A DNA stretch of 64,000 nt, taken from contig OX359264.1 in assembly GCA_947179155.2 (NCBI GenBank), positions 57,584,702 to 57,648,701 of the forward strand. Direction: 5' to 3'. Below, in pieces: positions 1 to 11,102 of this stretch. Under the pieces are notes generated by a model. That model had not been told where the DNA came from. It made no database searches and saw nothing but the letters and a program-made list of their open reading frames with translations. Each line of letters opens with the position of its first letter. Position 1 is the first letter of the stretch. The translations under genes and the position numbers were made by a program. This stretch comes from Hedera helix. Its lineage: Eukaryota > Streptophyta > Magnoliopsida > Apiales > Araliaceae.

Positions 1-2903
1 TCCTGAAGCTTTCATGGCCGAAGACACTGGTCAAGAAATGGTTCAATATCAAGACCAAAGCCGAAGACTTCCATGCTGACGAAGATTTTGTTTATGAAGG
101 TGATTGCTTGATCCTCTTCCATTAATTTTCTGGATTTATGATTCTAATTTGATTGGGGGTCTTGCGAAATTGCGATCTTATTTTTTAGTTTTGTATCAAG
201 AAAAATATGGGACTCTATTCTGGAAACGTCTTTTGACATCAATTACTGTTTCTTTTGTACTAAAAACATTTGGATTTTAATGGGTTCTGCCACTTCTATT
301 TGAAGATTGAGATCTATTCTTTGTTTTCTTCTTCTGTTTGATATGCAAGATTTTATTTTGCATATTCTTTTGGGCTACACTGTTTTTCCCCCTTTTGAAT
401 GTGGGATTGATGCAATACCAGTTGATCACAGCTTTAACACGTTTATGTTTTCTCTTTTCCAGGTGGTGATGAAGAATGGAGGTACGATTTCTCAGAGAGG
501 GAGGCATGCACCATCAAAAAAAGCAAAACAGGTTCAGTGTCAGATAATCAGTATTTCTTTGGACCACAAACCCCACTAAATTATACATAATCCAGACTTG
601 AATTTTTTCTTTGTCTCTTGAATTTTTCACCTTAATAATTTTCTTATACCTCTCTCTATCTCTCCTTTATCAGAGAGGTCAAGCAAGAGGAACTCTGATC
701 GTCTGCGGAAAATTAAGACTGACCTTGATGCCGCCCAAGTTACGGATGTGAACAACTATAGGTGTGTTATATTATTAAGTGGTCAATTGTTTGGTTTGTA
801 TCTTTGTAAGTGTTGATTTTTATCAAATTTCTTCCTTCAATTTGGATATAGGATCTTTGTAGCTACATGGAATGTTGCTGGGAAATCCCCACCAAGTAAT
901 TTGAATCTTGAAGATTGGCTACACACTTCACCCCCTGCTGACATTTATGTTCTTGGGTGAGTTTCTTTAATCAAAATTGCAGTTCTATATCTTTATTTGA
1001 CAATGTGCCTTATGTAGCATTTGATAGAAACCTCTTTGATCCCTTTCACTTTTAGGTTTCAAGAAATAGTTCCTTTAAATGCTGGTAATGTCTTGGGCAC
1101 AGAAGACAATGGCCCAGCAAAAAAATGGCTATCACTCATCCGAAAAACTTTGAATAGTCTTCCGGGAACAAGCGGTGGTGGTTATCACACACCCTCACCA
1201 GTCCCTGATCCAATAGTGGAATTAGATGCAGATTTTGAGGGATCAACAAGACAAAAGGCCTCATCTTTCTTTCATCGTCATTCCTTCCAGTCATTAAGTC
1301 GTAGCATGAGGATGATAGATAATGACATGTCAATGCCACAACCTCGGCTTGACCGTCGTTTCAGTGTTTGTGATCGGGTTATGTTTGGGCAGAAACCAAG
1401 TGCTAATGATCCAAATGTCAGACGGGGTGGTTCTTCTGATGAAGAAAGTGGTGATTCCCCCTGCACCACTCACTACTCTCCACTGTCATACAGTGGGTCT
1501 ATATCCATGGATGATGGAGATAGACAGCCAGGGAACTTGAGGTACTGTTTAGTTTCTAGTAAACAGATGGTTGGGATTTTCCTCACAGTATGGGTGAAGA
1601 ATGATCTAAGGAACGATGTTCGTAACATGAAAGTGTCTTGTGTGGGCAGAGGGTTGATGGGTTATCTGGGAAACAAGGTACATTTTTGCTTTGTGGATAT
1701 TATAATAAATTTGGAACCAAACTCGTGTGCAATTTAGTAACAGTGGCAACCTTATTCTATTGGATTTTTAGGGTTCAATTTCAATTAGCATGTCTTTGCA
1801 CCAAACAAGCTTCTGCTTCATTTGTAGTCATTTAACCTCTGGACAAAAGGAAGGGGATGAGCTGAGGAGGAACTCCGATGTCTTGGAAATTCTAAGAAAG
1901 ACAAGGTTTCCACGAGTTCATGGCATGGGGGATGAGAAATCCCCTCAAACAATCCTTGAGCATGAGTAAGGCCCTTATTTTTTAACTTGTGATGTTCTTT
2001 CATGTATCTGTCTGTTTTTATAGCACCGGATCATTGTTTTTCCAGTTATTCCAGTGTTAGCAAAGCATTTTCTCTCGAATTTGATCTATATAGCCCAATT
2101 ATAAGTTTTGTTTGCATTTGTATAGTCGAATTATATGGCTTGGAGATTTGAATTACCGGATAGCCCTTTCTTACCGTTCTGCAAAGGCTCTTGTTGAGAT
2201 GCGCAATTGGAGGGTTTTGTTAGAAAATGACCAGGTAAAATATACAAGTTACAACAAAGAATTTATATTTATGTATATTTATATTATTATTTTTTTTCTT
2301 CATTTAGCTATATTGTGTCTAGCAATTTTAGACTAATTCATGAACTGCACATCCTGAAAAATTGTAGCTACGAATAGAGCGGAGGAGGGGACGTGTTTTT
2401 GTGGGATGGAATGAAGGGAGAATATACTTCCCTCCCACGTACAAATATTCAAATAATTCAGATAGATATGCAGGGGATGATATGCACCCAAAAGAGAAGC
2501 GAAGAACACCAGCATGGTAATACTTATTTTACAACATTCCTTCAATAAGAAATAACCATAATAAAAAGAAAGAATGTTCAACATATCTAAGGATTACTGT
2601 AGTTGGAAATCTTTATGATCTTATAATCATATGGAAAACTAATTTAGTGATTTTATTTTTTGAAGGTGTGATCGCATATTGTGGTATGGTAGAGGCCTGC
2701 ATCAAATGTCTTATGTTCGTGGGGAGTCTCGTTTCTCAGATCATAGACCAGTTTATAGCATATTTTTTGCTGAGGTTGAGTCTATAAGCTGTAGCAGAGT
2801 CAAGAAGAGAATGAGTTATTCCAGGATTGAGGTAGAGGAGTTATTGCCATACTCAAATGGATATGGGGAATTGAATTTCTTCCGAAGAATGGATCAGTAT
2901 TAA
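1..2903 (+). CDS. Type I inositol polyphosphate 5-phosphatase (CVP2/IP5P-like), 5' partial
   Basis: Removes the 5-phosphate from inositol phosphates and/or phosphoinositides, acting in cytosol or at membranes in Ca2+ and trafficking signalling. Nine exons fit GT-AG sites and keep frame: 3-99, 463-531, 674-761, 852-956, 1056-1677, 1772-1965, 2126-2234, 2368-2516, 2666-2903 (556 residues seen, stop TAA). Only a short N-terminus seems missing, because the first residues (LSWPKTLVKKW) resemble the start of the family. Catalytic-domain marks in order: IFVATWNVAGK, GFQEIVPLNAGN, SKQMVGIFLTVWVK, SCVGRGLMGYLGNKG, the motif WLGDLNYR (exon 7) and PAWCDRILW followed by SDHRPV (exons 8-9). No frame break. 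The family is certain; the exact paralogue (CVP2/CVL1-like versus another type I member) is not. Confidence 0.95.
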
Positions 2904-3900
2904 AGTACAATCTCAGGCATTCTTCAGTGCTTTTGGACTCATTGCAACAAAAATTCAACAAAAAAAGCTCAGCAGGTAAGGTACTAATACCAAGGGAAGC
3001 AACAAGGATAGGTTCTTTGTTTGATTGCAGTTCCTTGTGATTTAAATAGAATTTCGTGTGAAATGATTCAAGTTTTTCATGGAATTTAAACAGGTTTTCA
3101 TGCCATGCAAGAATTCAATTTCTTCTATCGATGCAAACCGAGTTTTTTCACCTCACTTAGCCAGGTAATTATTTACCTAATGAGAATGATTAATAATATG
3201 TGGAATGCTTCCACTCGCTCAATGTTGCTCTCAAGATATACATAATGGAACCTTTGCTGAAGGATATATCATATATCTAATGGACTAATGTCTTCAAATA
3301 CTTGACTTTTTAATTTCAGTGTCCATGTATAGCTCATAGCACGAATGAAAGTTTTCTTCCGATAGATTATTTCTCGCTCTTAACCTTGTATGTTCTTTTG
3401 TTCCACCTTTGCAGACTTGGAGAAGAAACTTTGCCTTGATGGTGATAGACTTGTGTTGGCCACATATCATCAAATAAGGTTGGCCCTTTGGTTTGTTTCA
3501 TTTTGTTTCTTAATCAGTATAACTACTTCCAAAATTCAACCTTGTAACTCTTTTCATCAGGTTTTCTCAGAAATTACCGACTTGTAACTTTGTTGATGGC
3601 TACTGACTTGACTATCCTCCAGCTCGCATTTCTTTCATCACCGATTCTTACTCTGTAAATAAGGAATCTCATCAAATGACGCATTTGCATAATACTGGTT
3701 TATTAGGTATTGATTGCTCCTTCATCCCTTAATTCACTTGACAGATGATAATACCCTTAGTTTACTTGTGTAGTTTACTTGTGTAATTGACTTTTGGTTT
3801 TGCAGGTTGATTGGCATGGTGATACTGCTGAACAAAATTCTTTTTGTAGAAGTAGATGAAATGAGAATTTAGGGAACTAATTTACATTGAAAAATGGTAT
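2904..3900 (+). other. 3' flank of the 5-phosphatase, possibly a spliced 3' UTR
   Basis: No convincing coding sequence. Three pairs of good splice-like sites follow the stop codon: a donor CAG|GTAAG after 2975, acceptor before 3094, donor CAG|GTAATT after 3164, acceptor before 3415, donor AAG|GTTGG after 3478, acceptor TTTTGCAG before 3806. Together they would define two small internal exons (3094-3164 and 3415-3478) and a terminal one. The short ORF at 3390-3587 spans one of these but matches no family I know. Inference only. Confidence 0.35.
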
Positions 3901-4889
3901 AAAAAAAAAAATCTTTTTTGTTTTCTTTCTTGTATATGAGGAATAAATGGAGATGTAATGGATATGTACTTCTTTTAATTTACAAGTTATAAAATCAGAA
4001 GTTGAGGAGCTTGAGGTTATGTCAAATATGAATCCTCCTCTTTTTCTGTTGCTGTTACTGAAAAGTAGAATTGTACTGAAAAGAAAAGGCATTCCCGTTG
4101 ATGTTCTTCCCTGTTATTCATTTTCCTTTGGCTATAATATCAAATACTAAAGCTTTGTAGTAAAGCACATATCACCTTGCACTTTCTTTTATGTATGCCA
4201 GGTTCTTGTTGGAATGTAGAGAGGTAGAGAGATAGAGAGGGACCTATATCATTACACATGCCCTTAAATCCCTCCTTTTTGGATGTTGGGAATCTTGATT
4301 AGGAATAAGGCAAAAAGGCAGGTTAGGGCTCACTCTTTTGCATGAGATACATTCAAATTGCACGAGATACTTTCAAATTCACGTCGTTTTGTATAATTGA
4401 ATATACTCTCTCATATTATGTACAAACAAATATTTTTATCGTTTCTCAAAATATTAGTATTATAAAGGGTTATTTTATATAAGAGCGTGAGATCCCTCAA
4501 TAAATAATAATAATAATAATAGTTAATTTCTTACAAGTCATTCATTGCCATTAAAATAACTACTGAGTTTTCTTAAGGGTAGGCCAAAATTGCAGCCTTT
4601 CTATGTTGCTAGTATTTTTATTCAACCAAAAATACAAAAGATAAGAGACAATCAAGAGTGGACAAAATAAGTTATTTGTTTTGTTTGATCTAAGTTTTTT
4701 CAATTACATTTAATGGTGATGAATTGGCAATTGTCTGCTTAAGGGCTCAAAAATATATGAAAACTGAAAATTAAGAGAAAGTGATGTGTCACAATCTCAC
4801 TTTTCCAAGAAACAAAAACTTAGTTTTAAATTTAAGAAAATGACACATCATTTTCTAAGCAATGCATCCATGAAAAAACTAAGTTCAGC

Positions 4890-4928
<39 letters not shown>

Positions 4929-6309
4929 TTTATATGTCAATTTTTTTATTATAAATTACGTAAATAATTATAATTAATAATATATTTAATATAATAAATT
5001 AATCTTATATATTAATATATGTCACGGTCGTATTTTCACACAAAATTTTTATAATATATAACTGAATTTCATATACCATAGTTTTTATTTAAAAAAATTA
5101 GAATTTTTTTCAATACCGGAAGCACTAATGCGGGTGAAAGAAGGTTTCCGGAGAATCCCTTCACGTCCAAAAAGCCTGGCTGGGGGTCGTGTATACATTA
5201 CACCCAGCCAGAGGTGACATTTGGCAATTTCCCTTTGTCCATTGGAAATTGTGAATTCCTATGCTCTCTCCTACTCTCTAGTCTCCACCAATCTACATCT
5301 ACCCAATGCACACATTTTCTTTGTTTAAATTACATCTCCCTAGCTTAGTTAATTGAGGAGCAGCACTAGCACGTACATGTTTGTACTTTGATTTTTTTTT
5401 CACTTTTTGGCTAGGACAGATTATTAATCTTTTAGGGGGTGATATTTGGAAAATGATATTTGAAGTATGATATTTTTATTATGATTTTTTAATCTACTTT
5501 AAAAGATTAATTATTCAAGAAGAGAAATTAATATTTAAATCTATTGACATCATATTACATTTATAATCGATGTGATATTATTTCTTACGATCTGGTTATG
5601 GTGGTTTTATCCTAACAACAGTGACATGACATTCTTTAATAATCTCTATAGAGCCATTTTCATGGACGTTGACTCGCAAGTATGGTCTTTCAAAATGATA
5701 CAAACCTTAATTTCTATTAACAGTGTAAGAAGAGAGAGTAAAGCCTATATCTACTCACGTCATATTATATTTGTAATCGATGTTGAATTATTTCTTGTGA
5801 TTTAGTTTGGAGTTGGCATCAAAATATATATGATATAATTGTATATAATTTATGATATAATGAAAATGACCAATTTACACTAAAAATACCAGCTCCCGAT
5901 AATTTTAACTACATTTTTCAAACATACAATTAGGGAGCAAGAAAACAATGTCAAAATGTACCAATAATTTTCTAAGCTTGGGTTGTAGTATCTATGGAAC
6001 AAAACATGGGCAATGGTTCCTTGAACCCATGCCATGCATTTTGATTGATCATGCATGTCTACTCTTCCCTCAGACCTCATTGTTCTCACGTGCCATGCTA
6101 CATTCGTACTCCATCCCTTTTGTACCGTTTTAATCGTTTTTATTTAACTTTCATGCAATTTAAAAAAACATTTAAAAAGATAGAATTAGTTATACAGGGT
6201 AGAGGAGGCCAAGACACTCAATAAAAATTTTACCCGGCATGCCCTTCACGCCAATAATTCACAAACAAAATAAAATTTCAAAATTTCACCAATTATTCCC
6301 GGCAGACCA

Positions 6310-6351
<42 letters not shown>

Positions 6352-6640
6352 TGCTAAATCAGACCAGCATATATGTATGATGCTGTTTCTCTCAAGTTGT
6401 ACGTCTTCAGTGTGAGCTCCGATTCCTTCAAACTTAAACAAACATTTTCACGATACGTAAGTTGTCGTGGGTAAGTTATCGTGGGTCGTCTTCGATGTGA
6501 TCGCTAGTAAATAATAAGATAAATATAATATCAATATTAAAAGTTTTAAATATAACAGACGTGACTCCTTAAAAGGTTTCAACTTGACATCCAATAACCT
6601 CATGTAGAATTCTCATCGAAAGTGAACCTTAACTTTGAAT
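3901..6640. other. AT-rich intergenic spacer with microsatellites
   Basis: No gene seen. Holds a (TA)n tract at 4895-4922, a GC-richer island at 5110-5230 with a hairpin (stem CTGGCTGGG at 5176-5184 pairing with CCCAGCCAG at 5203-5211), and a compound (CA)n(TA)n tract at 6309-6351. Short ORFs here lack codon structure and domain signals. Confidence 0.6.
6309..6351. repeat. Compound (CA)n(TA)n microsatellite
   Basis: Uninterrupted CA repeats run directly into TA repeats, visible in the sequence. Confidence 0.95.
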
Positions 6641-6644
6641 CCAA

Positions 6645-8060
6645 AATTTGGTGTGATGTCACAAGTACCCAAAAATAAAATTTTACTTTTGAAAAAAATA
6701 TTAATGTAATAGTGTAAGCAAGAGTCGATCCCACAAAGAATAATTAATTTAATCTTATATTTTCGTAAACTAAAATTGGGGGTTTTGTAATTAAAGAAAT
6801 AATTTAAATAAAACTAATTAAAATAATTATGCAAGAAATAAATAAAAATAAAAAGTCTTGGTTTAAGTTAATATCCACCATCAAGAATTTACAACTGATC
6901 ACTGATGCAAAAATAAATCAATTAATATTTTGAAGATTCACCGTAGAAAGAACTACTCGCAGGTGGAATAATTTTTCTCCTCTCTCCTTAATTTTAGATA
7001 AGTAGAGCCACTTGGTCTAAATACCCTTACTATTAAACAACCTCCGGCACTTGCTAAAGATTTAATTTAATAGCAGCATAAAGAATTAGATAGATCGTTG
7101 AACTAAACAACACAAGCCACTTGTTTGCATTAATTTTTGATGAATATTCTTCCTAAAATAAAATAATCTTTTGATCTACAAAAGAATTATTAAATTTAGT
7201 TGCTTCAAAAATAGCAGTAGATTAATATGAATAATAAACTAGTAGCGTTTCTAGCAATTAAACAAATCAATCATAAAATTAAGCATAGAAGAATATTCAA
7301 TAATCAAAATATAAATTGAACAATTAAAATAAATTAGATCTCACAGTGTATAAATCTTGATGGTTTCAATCACTTAAACCAAGAAAAATAATTTAGCTAC
7401 TCATAATTGTAGAGAACACTAAAGAATAGAAGAGAGAATTTTTATTCTAATAAGAGTTGTGTCTTACAATGTGTCTCAAGCCCTTAATTTATAGGCTCCA
7501 TAAACCTCCTAACTTGTCCAAACCCTAATAGGATTTACTATTATAGGCTCCATCAATTTTTATTCTAATAAGAGTTGCGCGGAAGTTTTCTATTTCTGGT
7601 GAAACGGCGTCGTTTCGTTCCGTGTCTGTTGCACCATTTCCGCGCCATGCGCGAACGCCGACTTTTCTGAAATTTACGGATTTGCCCCTCCGTGTTTTTT
7701 AATTACCAACTTGCCATCAACCTTTTCTAGAATTTACAAAAATGCCATCCAAGATTATTTTCCTACAAAATAAAATATAAATTAATTAAAAATAAATAAA
7801 AATAATATAAAAATACTAAAAATAATAAAAACACATAATAATTAATAAAACACATAAAAACACTAAAAATAAATAAAAACTCATAAATAAAAATAAATAT
7901 AAAATTACTATAAAATTACCTAAATTAACATAAATTAACTAAAATCCTATAAAACCTATTAAAACCAAAATAAACTAAATAATTAAACATTTAAGAACAA
8001 AATAAATATAAAAATTAAGTATTAAGGAATAAAAATATCATATAATTCAACCCTATCAAT
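6645..8060. repeat. Degenerate repeat-derived block, possibly an old LTR
   Basis: About 1.4 kb of A-rich sequence bounded by TGATGTCACAAG near 6654 and ACCCTATCA near 8058, so TG...CA-like ends, and containing the phrase GTCGATCCCAC common in plant LTR-type repeats. It has an internal partial duplication: TTTTTATTCTAATAAGAGTTG occurs near 7440 and again near 7557, and ATAGGCTCCAT near 7489 and 7543. I could not find a matching target-site duplication, so the solo-LTR reading is weak. No coding sequence. Confidence 0.3.
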
Positions 8061-8157
8061 CGCATAAAAGGGTCTTCGGATGCCTTGGACCTAAGAAGGT
8101 CCATATACTAACAATATATAAGTGTAATATAATAATATTAATAATAATAAGATTTTT

Positions 8158-8368
8158 TTAATGTGTGCCCTTAGGGCACACACTAAACACGAAAAATAAT
8201 GTATAATATTATTTGTTTATGTAGGCGCACTGAATTCAATGTATAAAAAAATAATATACTAGTGGACCCCATATATTAAATTCAGTGCAACTATATAAAG
8301 AAATAATTTTTAACGAATCTCATCACTTATTTTTCGCGTTTAGCGTGTATCCTTAAGGCACACATTAA
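8158..8368. mobile_element. MITE with about 40-bp terminal inverted repeats, flanked by TTAA
   Basis: The left end (8162-8200, TGTGTGCCCTTAGGGCACAC then ACTAAACACGAAAAATAA) matches the reverse complement of the right end (about 8326-8364) with a few differences. TTAA stands on both sides (8158-8161 and 8365-8368). The subterminal GTGTGCCC-TTA-GGGCACAC is itself a hairpin. The size of about 200 bp and lack of an ORF fit a non-autonomous DNA transposon. The TTAA flank could be a piggyBac-like TTAA duplication or a PIF/Harbinger TTA/TAA duplication plus one base. Confidence 0.75.
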
Positions 8369-8479
8369 ACGGACCCATATTTCATCGTCAATCTTCAATA
8401 TTTGTCCTTTTGGTGCAGCGATTTGTGTTGTCACTACCTTGTCTACCCACCGGAAATGGTAAACGACAATGCTTTCTTT

Positions 8480-9190
8480 CTTTCTCTCTATAAATAAAAA
8501 AGTACTGCAAGTTGAGGAGGCTGAACACCAACAGACGACGTGTCATCCCATCATTGGGTAGGGTCCCACTTTCACTTCACACATCATTATTAGCCTCGGA
8601 GGAACCGATAAACCAACACAGCAACACCCATCCATATAGCCATAGCCAAATAAAAATCAGACGCACCCACTTGTCCTCTGAACAAAAACCGTACCCAATG
8701 GGGACCGTACCCTTTGCTTGCAGTATCTCACGCACGTGATGGCACGTGAGGTCATTGATCTCCTCTCCCTTTCAGAACTCAGATAATTAATGTAGTAGTA
8801 TACTACGCTAATTAGATTATATATGTTTGATTTTTTATGATTATAAATTAAGTGAATAATTATTATTAATAATATTTTAAATTAACTTTATAATTCTATT
8901 TAATTTTACTTGTTGATATACGTTATAATCCAGAAAAAATTAATAAAGAGACTCTTAGATTATTTAACTATTTTGGACAACAAAATTAGTATGAGGAATA
9001 CTCGTATCCCATGGGATGAAAGGGTACACCACAGTAGATCTAGATTTAAGACGTTGGCAGTGACGGTCTGAATGCATGAAATGATGCTACACCGTGACGC
9101 ACATTGCCCCCCTCTACTACTCATTCTTGCCATTCCACATATGGAAACAAGGATATAAATAGAATACTAGCTTGCTACTACTAATTCATT
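8480..9190. promoter_or_regulatory. Orphan promoter-like patch with paired G-boxes
   Basis: Two perfect CACGTG G-boxes (8733-8738 and 8743-8748) lie ten bases apart in a patch richer in GC than its surroundings. TATAAATA stands at about 8488 and again at about 9153, the latter some 400 bp after the G-boxes. No ORF or recognisable exon follows. It may be a remnant promoter, a non-coding transcript promoter, or chance. The 75-codon ORF at 8512 has no family resemblance. Confidence 0.25.
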
Positions 9191-9758
9191 TTGGGATTTA
9201 TATTTTAAGCCAACAAAAAATAATATTTTCACAAAGGTCTATTCTTAGTAAATGAATCTCCATGACAAAATTTAGCAAAACATCACTTTTTACTTGTGAA
9301 AATATAAATAAAATTTTAATTCGAGTTAATTTAGAGTTTCTTGGTCTAATCAGAATTAATGCAAACTAATTAAATCTATATCCATATATCCGAGAAAAAA
9401 TAATATTTTTAAAAGTAATATGCATACTTCAAATATACGTTTATTATTGCTAGGATAATTACACAAGTGTCGTATATTTTACATTTATAATTCTTGTACT
9501 CTATCTAAATACTGCAACTTCAAAGATTAGTTTTTGACCCGGCCAGGGGCTAGTAACCAGAAAAAGTTCACCCACTTGAATTCTCAATACACAATGCAGC
9601 AGCACTTGTAGATAAGATGAAACATTTTTAAGTGCCACCATATACTGATGGTATTCAAGGTTGACTTTACATTTTCATTACTAACATTATTTGCGATGAA
9701 ATGATAAATTGAGTAAGGAGTGGAGTGGGAGGGGAGTAACTGACGTCGTATTAATTGG

Positions 9759-9961
9759 GAATTGATATTTTTATAAATTAAATTAATTTTTTTATAAGAT
9801 TAAATAGGATTTATTTGCGAAAATATCAAATTAACTTATGAAAATATCAATTTCTATATAGAATTGATATTTTCACATGTTAATTTGATATTTTTGTAAG
9901 ATTTAATAGGACCCACTTGTAAAAATATTAATTTAACTTGTGAAAATATTAATTTTCTATT
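9759..9961. repeat. Two tandem 102-bp units, each an imperfect palindrome
   Basis: GAATTGATATTTT begins units at 9759 and 9861. Each unit runs towards an AAAATATCAATT-type end, so each is an imperfect inverted repeat and the two are arranged head to tail. The same vocabulary (AATTGATATTTTC / GAAAATATCAATT) recurs near 36880-37010 and as a perfect 10-bp stem at about 53869-53897, indicating a dispersed small foldback family. No coding capacity. Confidence 0.6.
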
Positions 9962-10226
9962 AATTTATACAGTGATGTCACATTACATTAGGAAGGAGGG
10001 AGGGAGGGTAGCTTATAGTTCTACTGCTAAATACTAATTGAACCTTTGCTTGTTAAATAAGTAGTCAGAAACACACGAGGGGGAGGGTTCCCTGCGTTGA
10101 CCAGACCACATGAAAATGGAAAAAAAAACTGACCACCTACGAATGCTTTGGTTCCATTCTCATTTCCTAGAAAAACAGAAGTGTTTGTTCAATTCTTTCT
10201 TTTAGTCAACTCTTCCAAATCTAAAA

Positions 10227-10259
10227 TCCTCCTCCTCCTCCTCCTCCTCCTCCTCCTCG
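10227..10259. repeat. (TCC)n trinucleotide microsatellite
   Basis: Eleven or so uninterrupted TCC units are visible. Confidence 0.95.
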
Positions 10260-10459
10260 TTTTATGCGATATGACGGTCGCTGTCTTTCAACAAGTACTA
10301 AATACTATCACGTAGAGAGTTTATGAAATTCAAGTAATACACACAGATGGACATAACATCCTTCCTTCCGGGGGAAAAACCCCCAAGGTCGGCAATTTAT
10401 AGACCACAAAAAAGAAACCAAAGTCCATTAATTAAGGACTTGGCTCGTAGGGAGATCTA

Positions 10460-10925
10460 AACGCAATTCCATCTCTGGGGCGCTGCGTTTGAGGTGTTCT
10501 GGACCCCAAACGCATTTTAAGAGACAAATGGGGTGTCGAAATAACTGTTTTTGTGATTTTGTATAGTGGCATTTGCATATAGAGACTAAGGTTTGTTTGA
10601 CTATCGGCATTTGTAGTGTTTGCAATAGCAGTATTTACAGTGTTTAGATATCCAAACGTACCACACCAAAACACACTAATTTTGGTGTGTTACGTTTGAA
10701 GCCCAAAAAATGTATTACGTTTATGAGTTAAATAAACTGCATTTAAAATAAGTTACTACTAAACGAATAAAATTTTCAAATACGTTTAAACATTCAAACT
10801 GCAAACAGACCAAATACTATAAATACTGAGTAACAAACAAACACTAAATGCAACTTCATCTTTTTGGAACGTTGTGTTTGAGGTGTTTTGGACCCCAAAC
10901 ACACTCTAAGAGCCAAAATTGTTGC
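10460..10925. repeat. Element bracketed by about 70-bp direct repeats that each carry a hairpin
   Basis: The segment at about 10462-10530 and that at about 10851-10920 are imperfect direct repeats (core TTTGAGGTGTT-TGGACCCCAAAC). Each copy folds: 10485-10494 pairs with 10504-10513, and 10873-10883 with 10893-10903. The 390-bp spacing, A/T-rich interior and lack of an ORF suggest a non-autonomous transposon or duplicated MITE end. Class not determined. Confidence 0.5.
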
Positions 10926-11011
10926 TTTGACTTCATCTACCTTTGTGAAATGAACAAGAAGTTATGTTTAGCAGCTTCCAGGAGTACCAAAACCAGACTT
11001 GGTGCAAGTAG

Positions 11012-11102
11012 GTTACCGGGAACATCTGATAAAATTGAAACGATACAGAGAAGATTAGTATGGTCCCTGCATAGAGATGGCATGCATAAATCGAGAAATG
11101 GT
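11012..11102 (+). pseudogene. U6 snRNA-like pseudogene (retrocopy)
   Basis: U6 is the catalytic spliceosomal RNA. This stretch follows plant U6 almost from its 5' end: ACATC-GATAAAATTG, then ACGATACAGAGAAGATTAG (the ACAGAGA box is intact at 11045-11051), then CATAAATCGAGAAATGGT. By eye about 11 of 88 positions differ, mostly C-to-T or G-to-A transitions, including the AGC that follows the ACAGAGA region, now AGT, and the telestem region. There is no plant U6 promoter signature (USE plus TATA about 25 bp upstream) and no T-run terminator at the end. Instead the sequence runs directly into a retrotransposon primer-binding site, so it is a non-functional cDNA-derived copy. Confidence 0.9.

Larger units (their letters stand above)
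9191..10450. other. Intergenic spacer with palindromic units and a (CTC)n tract
   Basis: No gene seen. Contains the two 102-bp palindromic units listed separately (9759-9961), the (TCC)n microsatellite at 10227-10259, and a small hairpin GGGGGAAAAACCCCC near 10371. Confidence 0.6.

Noticed and set aside
8512..8739. 75-codon ORF at the G-box patch
   Set aside because: No recognisable domain and the second half overlaps the G-boxes.
10432..10674. Overlapping 65- and 80-codon minus ORFs
   Set aside because: They lie in the direct-repeat element; no protein family signal.
11014..11102. Functional U6 gene
   Set aside because: No U6-type upstream element/TATA spacing, many transitions in conserved positions, and no T-run terminator.
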